A stretch of DNA of 64,000 nucleotides from Aspidapion aeneum (GCA_963576565.1 OY755046.1:63771379-63835378); one strand, 5' to 3'; counted from the first letter of the stretch, positions 11,201 through 21,997 are shown. Translations and numbers: made by a program. The notes: generated from the letters alone by a model not told the origin.

Positions 11201-14200
11201 GACGCCATGTTTTTATGTAAGAAAGAAAATTTAATATTTTTGTTGTCGTTTTATGAGCTCATATTAAAGATCCATACTATTTTATAAACAAATTAGTTGA
11301 AGCTTACCAAAAATGCTCTTCTTAAGCACCATTTGTTGGAGTTAACTGTCGATTATGAAAACATAACCTCCAAAATCACAACACAAAAATTCCATCAGCT
11401 ACCAGAAAACGGCTCAATTTTACGGGCGCACCGGTTTTTTGCAATATATATAATGCATGTTATACAAAAAACTTTGCGTCGCACTCGAATTTTGATCCTC
11501 TACTCGTAAATTCTCACACTTTTGGATAACATAGTTCATATTATAACCATAACCAAACAAAAAAACTAAGCGAGTCTGTTTACTGTTGTGTCCACCATAT
11601 TGTGTAACAATTCTACCAAAAAGAAACGATTATATTATTTGCAACTACATCGCAACTTTTATGCCATTACGGAAAAAAAACAGCCTCTACGACGTAGTAG
11701 ATACCTGGCTACGACGTAGTAGTGTAGTTGTTACTACAGTGACTTTAAACACTTGGCCAAGTAGTTATAACCAGAAATTGGTTCCCCACTTAGGGAATTA
11801 TAACGTCGCTGTATGGTATACTGAGACGTAGCGGGAGTACGTTCCGGTTACTTTTAAGAAATTCTTTCTAGTTGGGGTTTCGTCGTTACAACTTTAATTG
11901 TTTGTTGGGTCTATTCTAGCTATTCTCATTGATCTTCGTATTGCATCCATTTCGACACTTTCCATTTTTGTTTTGTACAAAACTGTTACGCGACAAGTCT
12001 CTATTCCATACAACAGCGTGCTTTTGACCATTGTTTCATATATGTTAAATTTTACATTCTCTTTTATCTCTCTGCTCCATAAAATACTGTTAAGACATCC
12101 AATAACTTTTTTTGCTTTTACTATTCTTTTTCCAATTCTTTACAGTCTGTACCTGTCTTATCAAATGTGACACCCAAGTATACATACTCATTGCATGGAG
12201 ATATTGTTTGTCCATTTTCTAGTACTAACTCACTGGATTCGTTTCCAATACATAAGTACTGTGTCTTGTCCACGTTCACTGTTAATCCCCACTTTTGGTA
12301 TTCTTCTGTTAACTTTGTCATCATATACTCCATGTCTTCTTTATCATTAGCCACAATTACTTGGTCGTCAGCAAACTGTAGTGTGTATATGGTAAATCGG
12401 TCGTTAAGTTGTATTCCCATGCCGTGCACTTTACGTTTCCAGTTTTTTAGAGCTACTGCGATATATATTTTAAAAAGAGTTGGAGAGATACAACATCCTG
12501 TCTTAAGCCTTTTGTTACCAGGAATTCTTTTGAAAGTCGATTTCCAATTTTAATTTTAGATTTTGACCCTTTGTATAGTTCTTTTATCGCTTTTATGTAT
12601 GTATGATTGATATTAGTTTGCTCTAACACTGTCCATAATTTTTCTACTGGAACGGTATCATATGCTTTTTGTCTACAAAGGTAACATGAGTCTCTATATT
12701 TCTGGCGCTTCTTTTCTCAATTACTTGTTTAAGACAAAAAACATTATCACTACAAGATCTGCCTGCGCGAAACCCACTTTGCTCTTCTTCTTCTTGGTCA
12801 TGAAAATCATTCTCTATTAGATCTCTAAGAATCCTACCATACAATCTACTTAGAGTACTGGTTACTGAAATTCCTCTGTAATTTTCGTTTTAATGCGGAG
12901 ACGTATTTAGAACATATTTTATTCGGCGGGACTGCTGTGATTTATTTTTATTCTTCAGTAGGGGTTGGGTAGTATTAGATCTCTTTGAAATGGCGCAAAG
13001 TAAAAAACTTCTTATTTTACGTGAAAAAATGGAAGTTGTTATGGTTTTGGAGAAGGAACATCTATCAGTACGAAATATCGCTGAAAAATTTATTATGGGA
13101 AAAATTCAAGCAGCGGAATCTGTTAATAAACATATATTAAAATTTCGCAGTTCTCTAAGCGGACACCTCCAAATAAATTCAGTGGCATAGGCAGGGGGGC
13201 TTGAAGGTTAAAGCTCCCCATAGAGCCACTAAACAGTGATCGCGAAAACATGATTTTTCCCCAAAAATCAAGATTAAAATGCAGTCTTAACAATATAAAT
13301 ATTAAATATCGTTAATTTGAAATTTATTCTGATTCTTGATTTTTTTTTATAAAACACGTTTTACGTTTCATGGTTTTAAAGTAAATTTTATAAACATGTC
13401 CAAACCCACTTCTTGTTCTTGTGGTATTCTTGACCTATGACAACCATTTGTTTATAAACCGTGTCACCATTGGCGTGTTTAGAAAGAGGGGGCTTAGACG
13501 TACACCTTAGAATCAGAAAAAAATTTTGGAAGCCTGCACCAACATACTGAAATATCTTGAAAGTTTAGGCAGGGAAAAGATGCCCCCCCCCCCCAAAAAC
13601 TTTTTTCTATAAACGCCACTGCACAATTTTGCAAGCGTTAGGAAAATTCCGCAAACAAGATATTTAAATCAAGAAAACGAGTTTCATTATTATTACGAAA
13701 TTTTAAAAATCACTAATTTAGCTAAATCGTATCTAGTTAATTAAAAAAATTGCGTTTTAGAAATTTATTGCACATATTTTATTTTCATAAATAGAATTGC
13801 AACTAAAAGACCATCCATAGTCCATCGGGCTACTTTTTTCGTGATGAGTGACATGCTGAATTTTACATAGGTTTATTTTGCCAGGAAACAAGCTGGATTG
13901 CAACAATTACAAAGGGATTTCAGTAACCAGTACTCTAAGTAGATCGTTCGGTAGAATTCTTAGAGATCTAATAGAGAATGATTTTCATGAACAAGAAGAA
14001 GAAGAGCAAAGTCGGTTTCGTGCAGGCAGATCTTGTAGTGGTAATGTTTTTTGTCTTAAACAAGTATTTGAGAGCGCCAGAAATATAGAGACTCATGTTA
14101 CAATTGTGGACATACAAAAAGCGTATCCGTAGCGTTCCAGTAGAAAAATTATGGACAGTGCTAGAGCAGCCTAATATCAATCATACATACATAAAAGCGA

Positions 14201-17200
14201 TAAAAGAACTATACAAAGGGTCAAAATGTAAAATTACAAGTGGAAATCGACTTTCAAAAGAATTCCTGATAACAAAAGGCTTAAGACAGGGATGTTGTAT
14301 ATCTCCAACTCTTTCTAAAATATATATGGCAGTAGCTCGGAACAACTGGAAATGTAAAGTGCACGGCATGTGAATACAACTTAACGACCGATTTACAATA
14401 TACACACTACAGTTTGCTGATGACCAAGTAATGGCAGCTAATGATAAAGAAGACATGGAGTATATGATGAGACAATTAATGAAAGAATACCAAAAGTGGG
14501 GATTAACAGTGAACGTGGACAAGACATAGTACTTATGTATTGGAAACGAATCCAGTGAGTTAGAACTAGACAGTGGACAAGTAATATCTTCATGCAATGA
14601 GTATGTATACTTGGGTGTCACATTTAATAAGACGAACAGACTGTGAAGAACTGGAAAAAATAATAGTAAAAGCAAAAAAGGTTATTGGATGTCTTAACAG
14701 TATTTTATGGAGCAGAGACATAAAAGAGAATGTAAAATTTAACATATATGAAACAATGGTGAAAAGCACGGTGTTGGATGGAATAGACATTGGTCGCGTA
14801 ACAGAAAAATACAAAACAAAAATGGAAAGTGTAGAAATAGATGCAATAAGAAGATCAATGAGAATATCTAGAACAGAACACATAAGAAATGAGATCATAA
14901 ACGAAAGAATGGGAATGGAGGGAAGCATAACGGATGACTGATAGGGTACGGCCATGTACAACGGATGAACGACGAAAGATTACCAAATCAGGTCCTAGAA
15001 TGGCAACCAATAGAGCGCAGAAAAAGAGGGCGTCCTAAACTAGAATGGCAACAGTCAATCCAAAGATCAATGAGTCAAATAAATCTGACAGAAGATGATT
15101 GTCAGGTTCAAAGGAGGTGGAGAATAGGCGTCGGACAACGTAGAAAAACGTTCTAAACTGACATAATAATAAAATTATTTTGCCCAACTTTTTACTCTGC
15201 AAAAATTCTTGAAACTGTTTCTAAACAGAGTACGCCGGCGCAGAAATTTTTCGAGCTTCGGACTGACTAAAAGAAGCATGCAGTTTTGGGGACAATGTTG
15301 CAATTTACTTTCAGCCTGTTACTCATCATTATTATTATCGCAAAATCTTGTAGCCAAATTTTAATTGTTGTAAATAAACCGACCTGTTGGCAGAAATTTA
15401 CGAACCGTAAAGTTTTAGATAGTTTTGGATCTTACAAAGCCTACCTTATCATAAAAACATCCAAAACTATAAAAAGTTTTAAACGCATGAATGCTAGTTA
15501 AATAATGCAATAGTAGAGCCTAGATTATCTAGGTACTTTTACTAAGTTACAGGGTGTCCCTAATTCGATGTTTTTGAAGGGTTTAGAAGGAATAGAAATA
15601 AATGGATCCATCTGATACTTTCCTAGCTAGCCTATTTTCCTAGCTAGCACATTTCAAGGAAAGCCATGATACATCAGCCTTGAAAACAGTTTTTTGTAAA
15701 TATCTCGGAAACTTAAACTCCTAAGTTTTTAGTTATAACACAAATAATTAAGCCAAATGTAGTCTACTATATTTCGAAAACCGCATATTGATGTAATGCT
15801 CCGTTAAAAAGTTGGCATTTTTTATAATTTTCAAAAAAACTGTCATTAGCATTAATGGATTTTTACTAAAATCTAATCAGCTCGTAAGAGTGTCGCACAC
15901 TATTTTTCCTGAAAATTCTGCGCGGGCTAGGAAGGTAAAAAGTTATAAACAATTTATATCCATTTTGGGACAGCTATACCTACTAGAGAAGTCGAGAAAG
16001 TACAAAATCTTCTTGAATGTATTTGCTTGGCGAACAAAAAAAAATACAATTATTTTTCACAACACAAAAACTTGTTTCTTTGTTTTAGTGTTTTGTGCAC
16101 ATTTCTACAGCCTACGCTTTTCCAAATGAAGACGTTCTATACGAAAAGCCATACGATCCGCCAGCAGATCCCCATTCGGTCCTCAATAGCATTAATTGGT
16201 TAAAGGATGACGCCCTCAGTACAATAACAAAGGAGTAAGTAGGAAAATATTCCTAATTCTGACATGTTTCCACTACAGTGATGCCCCGAAATAGGACATG
16301 TTCCTAATTTGGAAATGTTCCTAATTTGGAAATGTTCCTAATTTGGAAATGTTCCTAATTTGGAAATGTTCCTAATTTGGACACGTTCCTAATTTGGACA
16401 TGTTCCTAATTTGGACATGTTCCTAACTTGAACATGTTCCTAATTTAGACATGTTCCTAATCTGGACATGTTCCCAATTTGATTATGCTTATAGTTCTAC
16501 TTTTTATCCTCACCTTCATATTTATTTTTTAGTTTACTTAAGGACATTCCAAACACGTACACTTTATCAAAATCACTGGCAGAGGGCCTGGTTAATGAAC
16601 AAGTTGGAAAACTACCAGTTTGCATAATGCGACCAGCTGTAGGTAAGAATATCACAACATATATTTTACGTAAAACAGTTATTGGCCCAAATTTGGTACC
16701 AACACCTTTTTTTGTATTTTTAGTTATTCTTTTTTGTATTTTTAGTTATCCCAACATTTAGAGAACCATTTCCGGGCTATTTCAATAACCTACAAAGCCC
16801 TATGGGAATTTTCGTTGGAGCGGGAAAAGGTGTTATTAGGTAGGTGCTCTTATTGCCGACCACTCTTAAAACATATTTTAATTATCTACTTTATTTTAGG
16901 TCAGTTTATATGGACAGGAACTCTTAAAACATATTTTAATTATCTACTTTATTTTAGGTCAGTTTATATGGACAGCGCAGCGTATGCCAATCTGATACCA
17001 GCCGATTGTACAATAAATGTCATGTTGGTCGGTGTTTGGGACTACGTGACCACAGGGTATGTGTGCCTATTTTCGACATATTTTATAATTAGTTTCAATA
17101 TTTCAATTTTGGTCAAAAATTTAAAATAGTCTTATTAATATCTCATTCTAGCCCATGTTTATATTTTGTTTATTTTATTTTAGTAAAAAACACGTTTTTA

Positions 17201-20200
17201 ACATTTGCGTGCCAGAGGAAGACATACGAGTAAACTGGGAAGAAATTATAGAGATGGGAAAAGATGTGGTCGCCACAAAGGTACCCTTTAATGGTATAAT
17301 GTGGTATCCTAATGGGACATTGACTAAAAACAAAGTGTGGCACACTTTAAATGTCGTTCTTTTTCAACTAGTTCCCGCCTTTTTTATCGATATTTTGCTG
17401 TTTTGTCTGGGTTACAAACCTGTGTAAGTATATTATTTCAGACATGTTAATTTGGTTCCTTATTTGGTTCCTAATTTGGACATGTCCCTAATTTGAACAT
17501 GTCTCTAATTTGGACATGTCTCTAATTTAATACATGTCCCTAATTTAGACATGTGCCTGATTTAGACATGTCCCTAATTTGTACATGTCGCTAATTTGGT
17601 CATGTCTCTAATTTGGACATGTCCCCAATTTAAATCTGTCCCTAATATGGACCTGTACCTAATTTGGACATGCTTCTTTAAACATGTTCGCAGTTTGGAC
17701 ATGTCTTTAATTCGGACAGGTTCCTAATTTGGACATGTCCCTAATTTTGACACGTTCCTAATATGGTCATGTTTTTAGGTTGTTTAAAGTGAACCAACGT
17801 CTTCACAAAGGGCAAGAAATGTTCGACTACTATACAACCAAAGCTTGGAACTTCAACCTTGAGTATATGCTTAGTCTTAGAAGAAGGATGAATACTAGGG
17901 AAAAAGAAGTCTATCCAGTAAGTAGTTTTGTGTTTGCCTAAACTACTCAGAAAAATGTAAAAATTAATTTATTTAATGTTAAATTTATTTTTAGATTGAG
18001 GCAGAAGGCGTGGACCTCAAAGAGTACATCGCCAATTGTATTCTGTATGCGAGAAGACACATTTTAAAAGAAACTGATGACATGCTACCAGCTGCTCGGA
18101 GAAATATGAAAATGTAAGAATTTTTATTTTTCTATGTCTATTTTTTTTTCAACTAACGCCGAAAATGTGTTTTTTGGGTGTATTTGGACCCATCTTAGCA
18201 ATCTCATCGAATATTAGTGACAGATATTTGACAGTTAAAAAACTTTTTCCATTAATATACGATTTTCAAAATTAAAAATAACATACAGCAATAAAAAATT
18301 TTTGTAGAAAAAATTTAATTTTTGTCATAATGTGTACATTTTAATATTCCAAAAGCAGGTAGCCTAATTTTTTTAGCCATAATAATAATCATCTTTTTTT
18401 GTGACAACTTTTTTTTTGTTTTTTCCTTTTTCGGAGATGTTATAGTGATCCTAATTTTTTCAAGAAAAAAAAGTTGCTCTGATTTTTATATATCTTTGCG
18501 TTTTGAAACTTTTTTGTTTCGCCGTCTGTCTCTCTGTCTGTCTGTCTGTCTGTCTGTATGTCTGTCTGTAACGACCAACGCGCATAAGTCAAAAACCGCT
18601 TGCCCGATTTTATTGAAATTTGGTACCTACGCTGGGTTTTGGGTCGAGATGGTCCCATTTAAAAATAAACAAAATCCACCAAACACAAGCCAAATAAAAG
18701 GGTGGGGGTATATTTCAAAAATTAGAGTTTATGTAAAAATATGGCGTGTGTGATATCAAACGAAAGGTAATTGCGTCTGGAGTTTAATAAAATACATTTT
18801 ACTTTTAAAAAAGGGGTGGGGGTAAATTAACAAAATTAGTGTTTATGTGGAAATATGGCGTGTGTGATATCAAACGAAAGGTAATTGAGTCTGGAGTTAA
18901 ACAAAATACATTTTAGTTTAAAAAAAAAAGGTGGGGGTAGATTTGAAAAATTAAAGTTTAAGTCAAAACATGGCTTGTGTGGTATCAAACGAACGGTAAT
19001 TGAGTCTGGAGTTGAATAAAATATATTTCAGTTTTTAGTTATATTAGCTCACACGTACACTATAACTATAGTACCTAGTGTGTGTACAGAGTATTTTATG
19101 TTATTTCAACAATAAGTATATCTCAGTGCCAAAAACTGAGTAGCAGCGAAACTAAATACGATGATTTTCTATAGAAGAAATTTGATTAAAAAAAAAGTGT
19201 TTTCAAGCGGAAAAAACAAATATCTTAGAAACTTTTTAATTTTTTTGTTTGAAAAATATTATAGACATTTAGCACCCAAAGAGCTCTACTCTCCAAGTTT
19301 TGTTAAACTGACATTATTTTTGCAAAAAAAGCAAAAACTAAAAAAACTACGGTTTTTAAAATTTTCTCGAATATTTTGAGGTTATGTTTTATGACCTATG
19401 ACTTTTCTGTATGTGACTTTTTCTACGACGTCAACAAAACCTAACCCGCAAGGCCCCTGCTCACTCATTTATTTTTTTTAACTTCGTTTTTCGCCGCTCT
19501 ACAATTTCCAATACTCCAAGTTTTGTTAATAATTTTTTTTCTCTCAAGTGTGTAATTTGTCTATAAGGAGTCCCAAGTTTTAAATAAGTTAAGGAAACTT
19601 GTCAAAAATGCACCGTTTTCGTCAGTCGGAAAAACTGGTTTTAACCTAAAACATAAAACAACCAGTTTTTGGAAAATTTGGAAAAACTAGCCTGACCTGA
19701 CCAAAATTTAGCCGCAAAATTAGAAGCAATAAAGGTATTCCATAGAAAAAAATTAAAAACCGGATACCACACTTCAAAGTTTTTGTTTAAACCAGTTTTT
19801 CCGGCTTTTCTCAAAAACGATGCATTTCCGCAAAGTTTCCATAACATTTATAAAATCACAGAGATTTATTAAAGGTTAAAAAAAAATGAATCCAGTTTTC
19901 CACAAAAAGTTGAAGCTTTCAGCTTAGGTTAGGTAAATTTTCAAATACGGGCCCGGGGCTACGTCGCAATAGTCCAAATTATACGCATTTGTAATGACGT
20001 CATTTTTGTTTATCTTTGTTTAGTATATTATAAACAGCGGTTTTTTTTTTATTTGTCAAACACACTGTGTGTTTTTTTTATTACAATCTAGTCAGTAAGA
20101 CTAATTAGCAATTTTGTTTTAACTTAATTTACTAGAAAAGTCAGATTTAAACTTAGGGTTCACTCAACAGTTCTCCCCGCTTTGTTTAGTCTGTAACTCA

Positions 20201-21997
20201 CAATTGTGTTGTGTTTATAGCATTATTTTGTTTTATGTGTAATTCACTTAGTTTACTAGCTCAAACGGCTTCACTCTTTTTAGTCGTCGAACTAGCATAG
20301 TATTGTCTAGAAGCTGAATTGCTTCCACATTCACATGCCGATGGAGTCTATCTTCATGGCTTTTTGCGTACTTTTTTATAGTCTCTGCTACAGTTTCGAT
20401 TTTTAGATCTCGATGAAGGTCACTATTTCGAACGTACCAAGGTGCATTCACAATGTTTCTTAATACTTTATTTTGAAATCTCTGTACAACTAGAATGTTA
20501 CTCTCTTTAGCACAACCCCATAGTTGAATACCATATGTCCATACTGGTTTCAGTATTTGTCTATAAAGCAGTAACTTATTATGAATTGTTAAATTGGACT
20601 TCCTTCCAATTAGCCAGTTCATTTTTCTATACCTTATCTCAAGTTCTTCTTTTTTTTTCTTAACATGTGCTTTCCAGCGCAATTTGGCATCAAGTGTCAT
20701 ACCTAGATATTTTGCCTGATTCGAATATGGTACTGGAATGTTGTTAATTGTTATCAAAGAAATACCGAACCTTTAGTTTAATGTTTTTGATTGTTATTTG
20801 TATGTGATTTATATTTTTGTTTGTAAAATCAACATGAATTGATTTGGTTTCATTTAATTTTATTCGCCACTTTGTGGTCCAACTGTGAATTTGGGTGACT
20901 GCATCCTGAAGTTTTTCTATGCATTTTTCAATAGATTTTTCTACCGTCAATAAACCAGTATCATCGGCAAATGTTGCTAAGTGACAATTTTCTGGCTTTG
21001 GGATATCACAAGTGAATAATAAGTATAGATAAGGGCCTAGTACGCTACCCTGGGGCACGCCTGCTTGAATTTCTCTTAAATTTGAGTATGAGTCTTCCTG
21101 TTTTACTCTAAAATGTCTATCAGATATGTATGATTCCAAAATATCCGAATATTGTTTTGGCAGAAACCTTTTTAGTTTAAAATTAAGGCCCTCATGCCAC
21201 ACTTTGTCAAATGCTTGTGCTACATCTAGAAAAACTGCAGAACAAACTTTTCCCTCTTCTAGTGCTTTTTCTATTATATTAGTAGTTCTGTGTACTTGAT
21301 CTATCGTGGAATGCTTGTCTCGAAAACCAAATTGATGAGATGGAATAATTTCTTGTCTTTCTATGATGGGTTTTATTCTTTTAAGCAATAATTTTTCATA
21401 GAGCTTGGATATAATTGGCAGCAAAGATATTGGCCTGTAAGATGACACGTCATTTATAAACAGCGGTGACAATAAACTTTTTAAAAAAAGTAGTGTCTAT
21501 GATCATTTTTTAAATAGGTAGGTAATTGGTTATGTGAAGTATCCGTCACTGTCAATCAAAAACATGAGTTTGTCAGCTTGTCGGAAATTACATTAAAAAG
21601 TTGTAAAATGCAGAGAAACAAATATACTAGTACAATGAACAATCGCAGCTGATAATTTTAAATATATTGGCTTTTTTCAACTGGAAAGGGAACAAGTCCG
21701 AAATGGAATCGCACTTCAATTTGAGAATGTGATACAGCGAGCCGCAGATGCAACAAAATTAAGCCCAACAACGATAGTAAATATAAAAAAGAATCTACGC
21801 CATACGTTTTTTTCGCACCTGATGACGTCATTACGAATGCGTATAATTTAGACTATACCCTACTGCAATAAAAAATATGTTTTATTTTATTAACTTTTTT
21901 ATTTTTATTTTTCAGAATGTTCGTATTGGACCGAGTCATAAAAATCAGTTTCTTCGTGTTTGTGATAAACTATTTGTATAAACTTGTATTTGCTTAA
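8085..21997 (+). CDS. FAR: Fatty acyl-CoA reductase, complete spliced gene (496 aa, 11 coding exons)
   Basis: Alcohol-forming fatty acyl-CoA reductase: reduces a fatty acyl-CoA with two NADPH to a primary fatty alcohol on ER or peroxisome membranes, feeding wax, pheromone or hydrocarbon pathways. Exons: 8085-8297, 8962-9119, 9948-10038, 16089-16234, 16533-16642, 16746-16839, 16958-17056, 17184-17423, 17779-17917, 17995-18113, 21916-21997. All introns are GT-AG and the phases sum to 1491 nt with one terminal stop. The Rossmann motif GATGFLG is at residues 26-32, HSAATTRFDD at 118-127, STAY at 160-163 and the catalytic Y212-T-L-S-K216. A C-terminal FAR_C (sterile) domain begins near 355, with a hydrophobic helix at about 356-378 and a hydrophobic tail at 474-496. 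An acceptor AG ends 6 nt before the ATG, so a non-coding 5' exon is expected. The substrate cannot be told from the sequence. Confidence 0.95.
8345..8825. repeat. Minisatellite in FAR intron 1
   Basis: Degenerate 18-20-bp units of the form CACTGCTCCTATTATTGTC fill 8345-8405 and 8578-8825 of the 664-bp intron. The small frames over it are repeat artefacts. Confidence 0.8.
8962..9119 (+). CDS. FAR: FAR coding exon 2 (residues 72-124)
   Basis: Preceded by TATTTTTTTAG and followed by GTTTGT. Encodes the KCVVVTGDVTEDKLG segment and ends at HSAATT plus two bases of Arg124 (phase 2). Confidence 0.93.
9425..9890 (+). mobile_element. RTE-like non-LTR retrotransposon, C-terminal relic
   Basis: Translation in shifted frames gives FPVLTYGSQTW, KLKWQFASHN, WRPWDSKRSRGRP and LGEAYVPRW, typical of the C-terminal end of RTE/BovB-like LINE proteins. 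Several stops and frame changes mark it as dead. It lies in FAR intron 2, sense to the gene, with a hAT-MITE fragment (GGCGCACCCAGGAG) just upstream at 9206. Confidence 0.65.
9948..10038 (+). CDS. FAR: FAR coding exon 3 (residues 124-154)
   Basis: TTTTTTTAG acceptor; completes Arg124, reads FDDTVRYAILMNTRGT and ends KECHKLK in phase 0 at GTAAAA. The next coding exon is 6 kb away. Confidence 0.93.
10396..12881 (-). mobile_element. Non-LTR retrotransposon (RTE-like family a), 5'-truncated, inserted in pogo
   Basis: Flanked by the 13-bp duplication TTTTCGTTTTAAT at 10383-10395 and 12882-12894. On the - strand it reads NYRGISVTSTLSR, GFRAGRSCSDNVFCLKQVIE, FADDQVIVAN and the C-terminal tail RRWRIGVGQRRKTF, ending in a short TAG-type microsatellite. 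It is 5'-truncated inside the RT domain, has frameshifts, and is itself split by the element at 10710-11909. Family name is inferred from the tail and motifs. Confidence 0.85.
10710..11909. mobile_element. 1200-bp TIR element ending in CCCAAC, copy 1
   Basis: Ends are CCCAACTAACATTTA and, inverted, CCCAACAAACAATTA. It interrupts family-a LINE sequence; comparison with the uninterrupted copy at 61371-61410 leaves only a 2-bp overlap (TC) as target duplication. Small frames (11297-11509, 11586-11831) recur in the copy at 62811-64000 but match no protein I know. The palindrome CTACGACGTAG occurs twice near 11685-11725. Superfamily unknown. Confidence 0.7.
13176..13882. other. Intronic DNA with MITE debris
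   Basis: Two C-rich or G-rich tracts (13194, 13583-13592) and CAGTGGCATAGGCAGG / CGCCACTG-like ends suggest decayed hAT-type MITEs. No gene is seen. Confidence 0.35.
13883..15174 (+). mobile_element. Non-LTR retrotransposon (RTE-like family a), 5'-truncated
   Basis: Target duplication TTATTTTGCC at 13873-13882 and 15175-15184. Encodes in broken frames YKGISVTSTLSRS, FRAGRSCSGNVFCLKQV, GLRQGCCISPTLSKIY, FADDQVMAAN, then GRRKRGRPKLEWQQSIQ and a terminal RRWRIGVGQRRKTF. The 3' tail is (ATA)n. Premature stops (for example at 14371 and 14527) and frameshifts make it inactive. It sits in FAR intron 3, sense to the gene. Confidence 0.88.
15185..15599. other. Intron 3 sequence without recognised content
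   Basis: AT-rich; TTACAGGGTGTCCCTAATTCG at 15545 looks like the edge of a small transposon. The 71-residue frame at 15286 begins with a hydrophobic run but has no other support. Confidence 0.3.
15600..15940 (-). mobile_element. Second dispersed family, copy 4 (internally deleted)
   Basis: Begins GGATCCATCTGATAC with CTTTCCTAGC, keeps the GTGTCGCACACTATTT block, and jumps directly to the GGCTAGGAAGGTA end. The microsatellite and core are deleted. Confidence 0.6.
16089..16234 (+). CDS. FAR: FAR coding exon 4 (residues 155-203)
   Basis: Acceptor TTTGTTTTAG; reads CFVHISTAYAFPNEDVLYEK and on to DALSTITK, ending in phase 2 at GTAAGT. STAY is a conserved FAR active-site region motif. Confidence 0.93.
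16290..16485. repeat. 17-bp minisatellite filling FAR intron 4
   Basis: About eleven copies of TTCCTAATTTGGAAATG or TTCCTAATTTGGACATG. The same unit fills intron 8 of the same gene. Confidence 0.9.
16533..16642 (+). CDS. FAR: FAR coding exon 5 (residues 203-240)
   Basis: Reads LLKDIPNTYTLSKSLAEGL and carries the catalytic Tyr212 and Lys216. Ends CIMRPAV in phase 1 at GTAAGA. Confidence 0.93.
16746..16839 (+). CDS. FAR: FAR coding exon 6 (residues 240-271)
   Basis: Reads IPTFREPFPGYFNNL and ends VGAGKGVI plus AG of Arg271. The acceptor region is tandemly duplicated: TTTTTGTATTTTTAGTTAT occurs twice, so a competing AG stands 22 nt upstream (16722-16723). Its use would shift the frame. Confidence 0.92.
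16861..16976 (+). repeat. 58-bp tandem duplication across the acceptor of FAR exon 7
   Basis: Bases 16861-16918 and 16919-16976 are near-identical copies that include polypyrimidine tract, AG and the first coding bases (GTCAGTTTATATGGACAG). Only the second acceptor (AG at 16956-16957) gives an open frame. The first (AG at 16898-16899) leads to a stop after about eight residues. Confidence 0.9.
16958..17056 (+). CDS. FAR: FAR coding exon 7 (residues 271-304)
   Basis: Reads SVYMDSAAYANLIPADCTIN and on to WDYVTTG, ending in phase 2 at GTATGT. NLIPADCTIN matches the conserved FAR segment before the C-terminal domain. Confidence 0.92.
17184..17423 (+). CDS. FAR: FAR coding exon 8 (residues 304-384)
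   Basis: Longest exon; contains NVVLFQLVPAFFIDILLF, a membrane-associated helix, followed by LGYKP at the start of the FAR_C domain. Donor GTAAGT in phase 2. Confidence 0.93.
17440..17775. repeat. 17-bp minisatellite filling FAR intron 8
   Basis: About eighteen copies of CCCTAATTTGGACATGT and variants occupy nearly the whole 355-bp intron. It is homologous to the array in intron 4 but separated from it by four exons. Confidence 0.9.
17779..17917 (+). CDS. FAR: FAR coding exon 9 (residues 384-430)
   Basis: Reads LFKVNQRLHKGQEMFDYYTT and on to REKEVYP, phase 0 at GTAAGT. A typical FAR_C domain segment. Confidence 0.93.
17995..18113 (+). CDS. FAR: FAR coding exon 10 (residues 431-470)
   Basis: Reads IEAEGVDLKEYIANCILYAR and on to ARRNMK, phase 2 at GTAAGA. 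A 67-bp scrap of the second dispersed family follows at 18140-18206 in the intron. Confidence 0.93.
18437..19096 (+). mobile_element. Hairpin-capped CTGT-microsatellite element, copy C
   Basis: Lies in FAR intron 10. The left hairpin is lost (starts TAGTGATCCTAATTTTTTC) and the right end is shortened. The (CTGT)n run at 18524-18570, the core and three about 120-bp units remain. Confidence 0.7.
19097..19959. other. FAR intron 10, AT-rich without recognised content
   Basis: Open frames here (19161-19379, 19641-19847) show no domain. Several A/T homopolymers and repeated AAAACTGGTTTT-like motifs (19630-19800) suggest an old repeat. Confidence 0.3.
19960..21865. mobile_element. TIR element hosting a Jockey insertion
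   Basis: The arms at about 19965-20005 and 21828-21862 are inverted (AAATTATACGCATTTGTAAT and its partner, each with the palindrome ATGACGTCAT). Bases 21480-21825 form its right interior; a short frame there (GFFQLEREQVRNGIALQ) may be transposase debris. Without the Jockey it would be about 0.5 kb. Superfamily not assigned. Confidence 0.6.
20041..21453 (-). mobile_element. Jockey-clade non-LTR retrotransposon, 5'-truncated
   Basis: Flanked by the duplication TTATAAACAGCGGT at 20028-20041 and 21454-21467, with the poly(A) tail read as the T run at 20041-20050. On the - strand it encodes YRPISLLPIISKLYEKLLL, FGFRDKHSTIDQ, FLDVAQAFDKVWHEGL, AGVPQGSVLGP and TFADDT, then after a frameshift near 20755 YLGMTLDAKLRWKAHV. 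The endonuclease half is missing. It is antisense to FAR within intron 10. Confidence 0.93.
21916..21997 (+). CDS. FAR: FAR last coding exon 11 (residues 470-496 and stop)
   Basis: Acceptor TATTTTTCAG; reads MFVLDRVIKISFFVFVINYL then YKLVFA and stop TAA at 21995-21997. The hydrophobic tail is a usual FAR C-terminal feature. It lies 3.8 kb downstream of exon 10. Confidence 0.9.

Larger units (their letters stand above)
10118..13175 (+). mobile_element. pogo/Tigger-like element, split by a LINE and truncated at the right
   Basis: The left part 10118-10395 begins CAGTGAAACCTCTCCTTGCG after a TA, identical in plan to the intact copy at 40904-41546. The right part 12895-13175 encodes MAQSKKLLILREKMEVVM, then LSVRNIAEKF, the CENP-B-type helix-turn-helix start of a pogo transposase. 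The right terminus is missing; a CAGTGGCATAGGCAGG MITE end follows at 13180. The DDE domain is absent, so it cannot move on its own. Confidence 0.8.

Noticed and set aside
10889..11831. Frames of 70-81 residues conserved between the two CCCAAC elements
   Set aside because: Conservation reflects recent copying of the whole 1.2-kb element, including non-coding parts; no transposase motif is visible.
16290..17775. Evenly repeated units that might suggest a CRISPR-like array
   Set aside because: Units are contiguous 17-bp tandem repeats without spacers, in introns of a eukaryotic gene.
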